DNA of 20,158 bases from an uncultured Tessaracoccus sp. Its GTDB lineage: Bacteria > Actinomycetota > Actinomycetes > Propionibacteriales > Propionibacteriaceae. A program made the translations under genes and the position numbers. The DNA lies in the NCBI RefSeq assembly GCF_947286155.1, contig NZ_CAMYPD010000045.1:1-20158 (forward strand), written 5' to 3'. Shown here one piece after another: positions 7,407 to 13,159 of the stretch (positions are counted from its first letter, which is position 1; each line of letters begins with the position of its first letter). The notes beneath the pieces are model-generated. The model had not been told where the DNA came from. It saw only the letters and a list, made by a program, of their open reading frames with translations, and did not search any database.

Positions 7407-7946
7407 ATGAAATCTGTTCAGAGGTTCTTGGCGGCCCTAGTATTGGGGTCGCTCATGGTGTTCTCGGCTCAACTCAACGCGAACGCCTACTCCACGAATG
7501 GCTGTAAGTGGGGTTCGGCCACCATCAAGGTCGACACTCGCTACGTCAATGGGAAGTTCTTCACCGCCATCAAGCAGGCGATCTCGAACTACACGTCTGC
7601 GACGGACGTCACCATGTCGTACGTCGACGCGAGCGGCCCGGGCCTGAAGGCGGAGAATGGCGACTACGGGTATACAGGATGGGAGGGCCAGGCGTCTTAC
7701 ACCTGCGCGCTCGGGCGATTCATCGGCGTTACAGCGAGACTCAACATGACCTATCTGCCTAGTTCGTCCGACTCTCATGTCCCCCGCCTGAAGGTCGTCT
7801 GGCTGCACGAACTTGGCCACTCGATCGGGCTTGGGCACGTCTCGACCCTCAAGCGGGTTATGTACACGTCGGCCAGCGCTGCCTACTCCGCAGGTGTCCG
7901 TAGCCTGACCAGCGACGAAATCGCTGGCGTGAACTCGATCTACTGA
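7407..7946 (+). CDS. Secreted matrixin-type zinc metalloprotease
   Basis: The protein has 179 residues from ATG 7407 with an excellent ribosome-binding site AAAGGAGG (7392-7399). A Sec signal peptide ends near ANA (about 25-27). The mature domain carries the metzincin zinc site HELGHSIGLGH (134-144), with three histidine ligands and catalytic Glu135, and a Met-turn at VMYTS (Met152). It is a minimal catalytic domain without a visible propeptide switch or accessory domain, as in many bacterial matrixin-like proteases (peptidase family M10A-like). It is expected to be released or wall-associated. The lipoprotein gene starts 17 bp after its stop, so they form an operon with the small membrane protein at 8504. 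Confidence 0.9.
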   Translation: MKSVQRFLAALVLGSLMVFSAQLNANAYSTNGCKWGSATIKVDTRYVNGKFFTAIKQAISNYTSATDVTMSYVDASGPGLKAENGDYGYTGWEGQASYTCALGRFIGVTARLNMTYLPSSSDSHVPRLKVVWLHELGHSIGLGHVSTLKRVMYTSASAAYSAGVRSLTSDEIAGVNSIY

Positions 7947-7963
7947 ATCCGGAGGCCATGATC

Positions 7964-8500
7964 ATGTCACGCATCTACAGAGGAGCCGTGGCGCTCCTAC
8001 TCGTCTTGCTCACCGGATGCGCCTCGGTCACCACCGGTGGCGAGACTTCACGTATCCGCCTTTACGAATCAGTAAGCGAAATGGCCGAAGACAGTGCGCT
8101 GGTGGTCACCGGACGCGTGGTCGCGACCAGGACCGTCCAAGACATCGACGACCACACCGACTTCACGCTCTCGACGGTTGAAGTCCGTGAATCGAACGAA
8201 GCGAGGACCGGGGATCTGATCACCGTGCGCCAGTTCGGCTCAGATGAGCAGGCGCCGCTCGTGCCGCTGCTTGTCACCGGCCAGGACTACCTTCTCTTCT
8301 TGACGAGTTCTGGACTCAAGGGAGAACTGGCCAGCCACTACTACGTGACCGGCAGCAACGCCGGCCTCTACGAACTGGCCGATGATTCGAAGGCCCGTCG
8401 AGGCGCTCAAGAACCGTCGGCCCGACAAGTCGCGCCCACAGAGAGCGAGAATCTCCCCGTCGATCTGGACCAGTCCACGGTTGAGCAGCTGGTCAGCTAA
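7964..8500 (+). CDS. Putative lipoprotein
   Basis: The protein has 178 residues from ATG 7964, which is 8 bases after GGAGG (7951-7955); ATG 7958 is too close to that site. The signal peptide ends in the lipobox LLTGC (Cys near residue 19). The mature part has a beta-rich region SALVVTGRVVATRTV, then FTLSTVEVRES, then GDLITVRQFG and VTGQDYLLFL. This pattern is common in actinobacterial lipoproteins of unknown function that follow secreted proteases or enzymes. The C-terminal 40 residues are polar and probably disordered. It is co-transcribed with the matrixin upstream and the small membrane protein downstream. A role as a partner or inhibitor of the protease is possible but unsupported. Confidence 0.85.
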   Translation: MSRIYRGAVALLLVLLTGCASVTTGGETSRIRLYESVSEMAEDSALVVTGRVVATRTVQDIDDHTDFTLSTVEVRESNEARTGDLITVRQFGSDEQAPLVPLLVTGQDYLLFLTSSGLKGELASHYYVTGSNAGLYELADDSKARRGAQEPSARQVAPTESENLPVDLDQSTVEQLVS

Positions 8501-8503
8501 CCG

Positions 8504-8701
8504 ATGATGAAGAAGAAGGAGCGGCACGTAGTTCTTGGACTGGCCGTGATCTTGCTCGGCCTGGTAGCCCTCGCTGCAACCACGACATTCAGTTGCTCAG
8601 AGGCTTCCTGCGGTCCGAACTACGCTCCCTCCACCCTCCTCTTCGTCATCGTCACCTTTGTAGTCGGAGGGTTTCTTCTCTTCAGAGGAAGACACCGCTG
8701 A
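8504..8701 (+). CDS. Small two-helix membrane protein
   Basis: The protein has 65 residues from ATG 8504 (a second ATG follows directly at 8507). It begins MMKKKERH, then a hydrophobic helix at about 9-28. A short outside loop with two cysteines (CSEASCGPNY) follows, then a second helix at about 43-60 and a basic end RGRHR. Only 3 bp separate it from the lipoprotein stop and there is no clear ribosome-binding site, so translation is probably coupled. I do not recognise the family. It is the last gene of the matrixin operon. The loop cysteines may form a disulfide on the extracytoplasmic side. Confidence 0.65.
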   Translation: MMKKKERHVVLGLAVILLGLVALAATTTFSCSEASCGPNYAPSTLLFVIVTFVVGGFLLFRGRHR

Positions 8702-8751
8702 CCACGGGCCTGCCTGTGATCGCGCAGCAGCCTGAGAGGTGAGAAGAGGAT

Positions 8752-8908
8752 ACAACACGAATCAAGCCAAGCACCTCGCGCTCGCGCGGCCGCGCGAGCA
8801 CGATCTGCTTGACCAGTCCGCGCTGGGTGGTGTCGAGCTTTGGCGGATGTCCGCCGGCGTACTTCGGACGCAGCGACTCGAACCCATCACCTACACGACT
8901 GGAGCCAG
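8752..8908 (-). pseudogene. Fragment of an IS630-type transposase
   Basis: Reading the minus strand, one frame gives VGDGFESLRPKYAGGHPPKL followed by TTQRGLVKQIVLARPRE and an unrelated tail. IS630-family transposases of Actinobacteria have, near the end of the N-terminal helix-turn-helix region, a GF-x-x-LRPKY-x-GG-x-PP block followed by R-x-x-IKKIALSRP. The match in order and spacing is good. No start codon and no catalytic DDE region remain. The fragment abuts the methyltransferase remnant, as if the element had inserted into it. The stretch 8702-8751 shows nothing else. Confidence 0.5.
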
Positions 8909-9111
8909 CTCGACGATTCGGGCTCGCCGTCGATGACCCAGCCGTCGTAGCTGGGCTCCAGCCAGGTCACGAGCTGGCGGTGGGTGGCTGGATCATCCCA
9001 TTGATCGGCTTCCGGGTGTGCAGCTGCTCGGCCGCGTCCACCGCTGTGGCCGTGCCCTTGGCCGTACCAGCGGCGTGAGCGGCCGAGATAGGGCGGATCA
9101 GCGATCGCCAA
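8887..9111 (-). pseudogene. N-terminal fragment of a DNA methyltransferase
   Basis: The frame starts at TTG 9111 and encodes MAIADPPYLG near its start, containing the DPPY catalytic motif of N6-adenine/N4-cytosine DNA methyltransferases. HPEADQWDDPATHRQLV and YDGWVIDGEP follow. From memory, phage and mobile-element methyltransferases of Actinobacteria share DPPYLG, HPDA-x-x-WD and DGWA in this order close to their N-termini. After about 65 residues the sequence changes to unrelated SSSWLQSCR and stops, where the IS630-like fragment begins. I infer a gene truncated by an insertion and deletion. It cannot be functional without the remaining SAM-binding part. Confidence 0.6.
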
Positions 9112-9215
9112 CCTCTTGGAACTTCCTCCGTTTCACGACATGTCTGACAGCGTTTCGTGACGCCTGATGTGCATAGTCAATCGCTGCGCTGACGTCCGAC
9201 CTGGTCGCAGTGTCC

Positions 9216-9728
9216 CTAGGACCCGACCCCGGCGTCTTGGGCGTGCTGCTGGGCCAGCTGATAGCCGGGTTCGCGTTCAGGCGCAGCTGCGGTTCGCGGC
9301 CACCACGCAGCTGCGAGCCCCTCATTGATGAGGATGATGCCGACGTCGTGGTCGTCGGCATCGAGGTAGCCAAGGAGCCGGCCGTACTGGTCTTCCTGGT
9401 CTGCTGCCGCATCGTGGGACAAGGTGATGATGGCGTCGGCGAGTAGTGCGTCGAGGTGGTCGGTGGCGTCGGCGAGTAGTGCGTCGAGGTGGTCGGTGGC
9501 GTCGTCATGGCCGCACTCGTCGCGTTCTGGGGTGTCGATGCCGAGGAGTCGTACCCGTCGCTGGTGCTCACCGATCTGGTCGTCGACAGTGTCGCCGTCG
9601 ACGACCCGGAGCAGCTGAACAGGCTGCGGCGCTGGCGGGCCTGGTGCGGTTGGTGTGGGCGTGCAGGCCCCGAGGCCGAGGAGGGCCACAGCTACGGCTG
9701 CGGTCCCCCAAGTATGTGACCGGGTCAC
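9216..9728 (-). CDS. Thermonuclease-like (SNase) lipoprotein, C-terminus shortened
   Basis: The protein has 170 residues from GTG 9728, which overlaps the SSB stop (GTGA). A lipobox LGAC places the lipid-modified Cys at 22. The SNase fold is clear: VVDGDTV (Asp44, Asp46), VRLLGIDTPE (Arg60, Asp65, Thr66, Glu68) and DQYGRLLGYL (Arg117). These correspond to the calcium and catalytic residues of staphylococcal nuclease, so the active site looks intact. Two oddities stand out. Residues 77-87 and 88-98 are an exact tandem repeat, ATDHLDALLAD twice. The stop TAG lies where family members have the Trp of a terminal WGHC; GHC still follows in frame. It probably comes from a conjugative or integrative element together with the SSB. 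Confidence 0.8.
   Translation of the reverse strand: MTRSHTWGTAAVAVALLGLGACTPTPTAPGPPAPQPVQLLRVVDGDTVDDQIGEHQRRVRLLGIDTPERDECGHDDATDHLDALLADATDHLDALLADAIITLSHDAAADQEDQYGRLLGYLDADDHDVGIILINEGLAAAWWPRTAAAPEREPGYQLAQQHAQDAGVGS
9432..9497 (-). repeat. 33-bp in-frame tandem duplication inside the nuclease gene
   Basis: The 33-bp unit at 9432-9464 is repeated exactly at 9465-9497, and the first 7 bases recur again after it. It encodes an extra ATDHLDALLAD in the thermonuclease. Perfect identity implies a recent slippage event or an assembly artefact. Confidence 0.9.
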
Positions 9729-10060
9729 TGCGGGTCCACGGCCCAGGGGTCGGGTGCCGACCAGGGATCGGCCTGGCTGCTCTGGGGCGATCCGGCCGGA
9801 TTGGCGTCGTGCCTGCCCCGTCGGTGCGCCGCGATCACGTCGTGCGTGATGCTCGACGCGGTGATGGTGTGAGCAGTGCGCTTGTCGCCGTTCTTGGTCT
9901 CGTAACGGCGCTGGCGGATGGTGCCCTCGACGCGGACGGGGGTCCCTTTGGGCCAGTTCTGGTCGGCGATGGCTTCGGCGCCGGCGCGCCAGATCTCGAC
10001 GTCCCAGAAGGCGGCTTCACCGCGGTCTTCCCACTCACCGGCGCCCTGGTTGCGGTGGCG
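9725..10060 (-). pseudogene. ssb: Single-stranded DNA-binding protein (SSB) lacking its N-terminus
   Basis: A minus-strand frame without a start codon encodes RNQGAGEWEDRGEAAFWDVE, IWRAGAEAIADQNWPKG, VRVEGTIRQRRYETKNGD and TITASSI. These are the unmistakable second half of the SSB OB-fold, followed by a short tail DPWSAPDPWAVDPQ. The first ~40 residues of the OB-fold are missing; instead the frame runs back into a lipoprotein gene that is in a different frame. The tail lacks the acidic DDDIPF-like tip and instead repeats DPW, as in some plasmid-borne SSBs. The stop at 9725 overlaps the GTG start of the thermonuclease, so they were an operon. It is probably inactive. Confidence 0.8.
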
Positions 10061-10224
10061 TAAGTTGGTGGGGTCGGGCTCGTGATGGGGACACGTCGGA
10101 TGGATGTGGGTGCTGCGGGTGTGGGTTGTTCTTGTGCTTGGGGTTGTGCGGGTTGGCAGGCGGTGACCGTCGTAAGCAGCAGAGTGGTGGCGATGGTGTA
10201 GCCGAAACGTCGTTGTTTGACCAT
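9835..10224 (-). CDS. Lipoprotein N-terminus fused out of frame to SSB (chimeric ORF)
   Basis: ATG 10224 has a strong ribosome-binding site (GGAGGA, 6 bases upstream). It opens with a lipoprotein signal: MVKQRRFGYTIATTLLLTTV then the lipobox TAC. A proline- and glutamine-rich stretch follows (QPAQPQAQEQPTP, then ITSPTPPTY). About 55 residues in, at roughly 10060, the DNA becomes the SSB gene. From there this frame is only a Ser/Pro/Arg-rich shadow until its stop at 9835. I infer that a deletion removed the rest of the lipoprotein gene and the start of ssb. A secreted low-complexity product may still be made, but it is unlikely to have the original function. Confidence 0.55.
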   Translation of the reverse strand: MVKQRRFGYTIATTLLLTTVTACQPAQPQAQEQPTPAAPTSIRRVPITSPTPPTYATATRAPVSGKTAVKPPSGTSRSGAPAPKPSPTRTGPKGPPSASRAPSASAVTRPRTATSALLTPSPRRASRTT

Positions 10225-10348
10225 GATTGTTCCTCCAGAGATTTGAGTGAACCAGAGGTAGGGGTCACCTCAGCATGGTTTCTAGAGTTATCCACAGGTG
10301 GGTGATTGCTCGTGCGTTGACCAGCCCCGACGGCTCGGAGCGAACCGG

Positions 10349-10400
10349 CCTTCAGTGGCAGATCATGGTCCGTGTTTGGGCGCAGATCTGCCACTGAAGG
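10349..10400. repeat. Perfect 16-bp inverted repeat
   Basis: CCTTCAGTGGCAGATC (10349-10364) and its exact reverse complement (10385-10400) flank a 20-bp loop. There is no T run, so it is not a classical terminator. It is the first of several long palindromes in the non-coding stretch 10225-10790. Confidence 0.9.
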
Positions 10401-10489
10401 TCATCGTGGATGAATTCGACGCGCCACCCGCGGTGGCGGCTCAATCATCGGACCAGGTGACCAAGATGCCATCGAGACGCGGCGACAAG

Positions 10490-10570
10490 AACTGCAAAAC
10501 TCGCCAACAGTCGGACCCCTCCCCGCTCAACCAAGCGTGAGGCACGCAGCTGTTGGCGAGTTTTGCAGTT
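10490..10570. repeat. Perfect 21-bp inverted repeat
   Basis: The left arm at 10490-10510 begins AACTGCAAAACTCGCC. It pairs perfectly over 21 bp with 10550-10570 around a 39-bp spacer. The arms are unlike those at 10349 and 14999, but the design (about 20-bp arms, about 40-bp loop) is the same as the element at 14999. Confidence 0.9.
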
Positions 10571-10575
10571 TTGGT

Positions 10576-10735
10576 GAGTGTGACGATGCGTCTCGATACG
10601 CGCCTTCGGCGCTACTCGACGATCGGGGCGGCGGGCGAGCAAGTCCGATGGTTGAGCCGCACGCGTAGCGGGCGTGTCGAAACCCCGGGATGCGTCTCGG
10701 TACGGGCCTTCGGCCCTACTTGACGGTCGGGCAAA
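10576..10735. repeat. Cluster of REP-like palindromic repeats
   Basis: Two direct units, GCGTCTCGATACGCGCC and GCGTCTCGGTACGGGCC, each continue through a TTC loop hairpin into CTACT(C/T)GACG. Between them is an inverted unit, GGTTGAGCCGCACGCG to GTGTCGAAACCCC. This is the widespread actinobacterial intergenic repeat type that usually reads TCTCGATACG...CTACTCGACC. With the two inverted repeats it accounts for most of the 566-bp gene-free stretch 10225-10790. Confidence 0.7.
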
Positions 10736-10778
10736 GGGCGCTCGACGAACAGGCAGGCCGAAGGGGAACCGTCGGCGG

Positions 10779-10784
10779 TAGAGT
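10779..10784 (+). promoter_or_regulatory. -10 box of a leaderless promoter
   Basis: TAGAGT is followed by six bases and then the GTG start at 10791, so transcription would begin at the start codon. No Shine-Dalgarno sequence is visible for that gene. No clear -35 box is seen. Confidence 0.5.
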
Positions 10785-10790
10785 GAACGC

Positions 10791-11228
10791 GTGACTACGC
10801 AACGCCCTACATTTGATGAACTCGGCATGGCCACGGCCAGGCTGTGGGGCACCCGCTCCGCAGATGCGAAGGTGCAGGTCGGTGCGTGCCTGCTCGATCA
10901 CAACAACCGGGTGGTTGGCGTCGGGTACAACGGGCGCGCCGCGGGCGAGCCGAACGAGCGCGAATCGATGGAGCAGGGACTCTCGGGCTTCATCCACGCT
11001 GAGGTGAACGCCCTGCTCGCCGCCAATTGGAACGGCGAGCAGCACACGCTCTACGTCACGCACGAGCCCTGCGCCACTTGCGCGCGCCTTATCGTCAACA
11101 GCCGCCGCGTGCGCCGCGTGCTCTACGCGTCACCGTATAAGGAGCAGAACCGCGTGGACGCGCAGCTCCCGTCGGGCGCGGAGATCCTACGGGCTGCGGG
11201 CGTAGAGGTCAGCGCCTTCGACGCCTGA
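10791..11228 (+). CDS. dCMP/cytidine-deaminase-family protein
   Basis: The protein has 145 residues from GTG 10791. The zinc-dependent deaminase motifs are present: HAEVN (His69 ligand, Glu71 proton shuttle) and EPCATC (Cys94 and Cys97 ligands). The N-terminal part (RSADAKVQVGACLLDHNNRV, then GVGYNG) and the spacing match the deoxycytidylate deaminase/ComEB group, which converts dCMP to dUMP for thymidylate synthesis. Specificity cannot be fixed from sequence alone; related tRNA or riboflavin deaminases are less likely given the GYNG motif and short length. It stands alone, convergent with the ABC transporter whose ATPase gene ends 18 bp away. The start is supported by a leaderless-type -10 box rather than a ribosome-binding site. 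Confidence 0.88.
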   Translation: MTTQRPTFDELGMATARLWGTRSADAKVQVGACLLDHNNRVVGVGYNGRAAGEPNERESMEQGLSGFIHAEVNALLAANWNGEQHTLYVTHEPCATCARLIVNSRRVRRVLYASPYKEQNRVDAQLPSGAEILRAAGVEVSAFDA

Positions 11229-11246
11229 CCCCCGCCCCGTATTCCC

Positions 11247-11936
11247 TCACGCAGCCATGCGGTGGCGCATCTGGGCGAGCACACCGTCGCGCATCTCGAA
11301 CGCAGCGTCGAAGCTGGGTAGCTGCTCCGGTTCGTGCGTCACGACGACGGTCGCCAGCTTGCGCTCATGCGTGATGCGGCGCAACAGCTCGATGATCTCG
11401 TTGCCCCGCTCCTGGTCGAGCGCGCTCGTGGGCTCGTCGACGAGCATCACCGACGGCTCGTGGATGATCGCCCGCGCAATATTGACGCGTTGCTGCTGGC
11501 CACCGGACAGCTGCGCGGGTAGGCGGTCGGCGAGCTGGCTGCACCCGACGGCGTCGAGCACCTCCGGGATCTGTGCCATGCCGCGCTCACGGGCCCCACG
11601 GCTGCCCATCCGCAGCACCACTTCGAGCTGCTCGCGCACGCTGAGGGACGGGATGAGGTTCGGGCTCTGAAAGACGATCCCCAGCTTGCTTCGACGAAGT
11701 GCGGCCTTCCCCTTCGAGTTCAGCGTCGTGATGTCTGTGCCGTCGATGTCGACGTGGCCGGAATCGGGAGTGACAAGGGTCGATGCCACGGCCAGCAGGC
11801 TGGATTTGCCCGAGCCGCTCGGGCCGGTGACCGCCGCGAAGGTGTTGGATTCCACGGTAAGTGACACGTTGTCGAGCGCCGTGACGCGCTCGTCGCCATC
11901 GGGGTAGGTGAGGATGACATCGGTGAGCTTCAGCAT
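11247..11936 (-). CDS. ABC transporter ATP-binding protein
   Basis: The protein has 229 residues from ATG 11936, with AAAGGA about 6 bases upstream. Upstream extension of the frame only reads through the permease gene and is not real. Motifs are Walker A GPSGSGKSS (38-46), Q-loop Gln90, signature LSGGQQQR (143-150), Walker B VMLVDEP (163-169), D-loop SALD (171-174) and a late VVVTHEPEQ with the switch His. It belongs to the LolD/MacB/BceA-type group. It starts 29 bp after the permease stop and forms with it a two-gene operon, divergent from a sensor kinase/response regulator pair. The pair may export or sense an envelope-active compound; the substrate is unknown. Confidence 0.95.
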   Translation of the reverse strand: MLKLTDVILTYPDGDERVTALDNVSLTVESNTFAAVTGPSGSGKSSLLAVASTLVTPDSGHVDIDGTDITTLNSKGKAALRRSKLGIVFQSPNLIPSLSVREQLEVVLRMGSRGARERGMAQIPEVLDAVGCSQLADRLPAQLSGGQQQRVNIARAIIHEPSVMLVDEPTSALDQERGNEIIELLRRITHERKLATVVVTHEPEQLPSFDAAFEMRDGVLAQMRHRMAA

Positions 11937-11965
11937 GAGCGTTCCTTTCGTAGTAAGACTGGGGA

Positions 11966-13030
11966 TCAGGCGGCCGAAGCCAGCGCGACAAGGGGATCGA
12001 CGGCGGTGATGCGCCGCTGCGACACATACGCGCCCAGCAGGCCGGCGATCACCATGCCCGCCGACGGCACGAGCAGGGTGAGCCAATTCATCACAAACGG
12101 GAGCGTGGTGCCGACGAGCAGTCCAAGCCCGACGGTTGCCCCGGTGCCGAGTCCGACCCCGATCAACAGCACGAGCAGCGCCTGGCCGAGCGCATCCGTC
12201 GAGATCCAACGGTTGCTGGCGCCGAGCGCCTTCAGAATCGCGATGTCACGCTGGCGCTGCATCGACCACACCAGGAAGAACACGCCGATCACCAGCACGG
12301 CAATCACCATGAGCATCCCAATCATCATGCCCAGCGAACCGATCTCCGACTTGAGCGCCTCCAACGCGAGCAGCGACGGCAGCAGCGCCTGCGTCGTCGT
12401 ACCCTGGGCCGCGTCCATCGCCTCGACGTCGGGGTCGCCGTCGACGAGGAGCACATTGGCGTAGGCCTGCGGCTGGCGCGTGCTCTCCAGGTATTGGTGG
12501 AGCGCATCGGTGGTGACCCACGCCACGTCGCGGTGGGAGAACTCGGTGTCGTCGGCCAGCTTCCCGACGGTCATGTCACGGCCGGCGAGTGTCACAGTGT
12601 CGCCGGCAGCGACGCCCAAGTCGTCCGCGATGCTCTTGCCGAGCGTGATGTGATCCGCGTCGCCGGGCACTTCGTCGATGCGCCCCGTCGAGGTGGCGAG
12701 CAGCGCGACGGCGACGTCCGCGTCGCCGCTTTCAACCTGCGCGAAGGTGAGGCCGAGCGGGTCAGCCCGGTCGACGCCTGCCGCGTCCTTCCAGGCCTTC
12801 GCCTGCTCTTCGCTCACCCGAGAAGTCGTGTACGAGGGCGCTTCGTCGTCGGGCATCGAAAACACCACCTTGTCAGCCTTAAGGTGCATCAGCGAAGACA
12901 CGTTCTGCGACGCCAACCCGCCGGTCAAGCCCGTGAGGAATCCGACGAGCAACGTCATGAGCGTAACGACGATAGTGATGAGTGCGAAGCGGCCCTTACT
13001 GTGCCGCAGATCCCGCAAAGCCAAGTACAT
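11966..13030 (-). CDS. FtsX-like ABC transporter permease
   Basis: The protein has 354 residues from ATG 13030, preceded by GAAAGGGA at good spacing; the longer frame to 13084 lacks support. Membrane segments are at about 15-40 and then three in the C-terminal third (about 245-275, 295-325 and 325-350). A roughly 200-residue extracytoplasmic domain (DDEAPSYTTSRVSEEQ onward) lies between. This is the four-helix MacB/LolC/FtsX-type topology. It pairs with the ATPase downstream. The gene diverges from the histidine kinase, leaving about 130 bp that must hold both promoters, so the neighbouring two-component system may control it. Confidence 0.93.
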   Translation of the reverse strand: MYLALRDLRHSKGRFALITIVVTLMTLLVGFLTGLTGGLASQNVSSLMHLKADKVVFSMPDDEAPSYTTSRVSEEQAKAWKDAAGVDRADPLGLTFAQVESGDADVAVALLATSTGRIDEVPGDADHITLGKSIADDLGVAAGDTVTLAGRDMTVGKLADDTEFSHRDVAWVTTDALHQYLESTRQPQAYANVLLVDGDPDVEAMDAAQGTTTQALLPSLLALEALKSEIGSLGMMIGMLMVIAVLVIGVFFLVWSMQRQRDIAILKALGASNRWISTDALGQALLVLLIGVGLGTGATVGLGLLVGTTLPFVMNWLTLLVPSAGMVIAGLLGAYVSQRRITAVDPLVALASAA

Positions 13031-13146
13031 AGACAGTCCCTTTCCTGAACGCACTCCATGCTGCTCTGGCTTGCGCTCGCACACGAGACCCCTTGGGACG
13101 GGTTCACCTCATCCTTTTGGCTGAACTCCACCCAACCCCGACGGGC

Positions 13147-13152
13147 TAGCCT
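13147..13152 (+). promoter_or_regulatory. -10 box of a probable leaderless promoter for the kinase
   Basis: TAGCCT is followed by seven bases and the GTG at 13160. The only purine-rich stretch (GGGGAG) lies one base from the GTG, too close for a ribosome-binding site. Confidence 0.4.
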
Positions 13153-13159
13153 GGGGAGC

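Noticed and set aside
9432..9497. Short tandem repeats considered as a CRISPR array
   Set aside because: There are only two directly abutting units without spacers, and they lie in frame within a coding sequence. No CRISPR array or cas gene is visible in the window.
9098..9571. 157-codon Thr/Ser/Pro-rich minus-strand frame
   Set aside because: Most of it is an out-of-frame shadow of the thermonuclease and repeats the 33-bp duplication as low-complexity sequence.
11247..12209. 320-codon version of the second ATPase
   Set aside because: The extra N-terminal part reads through the permease gene in another frame. ATG 11936 has a good ribosome-binding site and begins with a normal ABC N-terminus.
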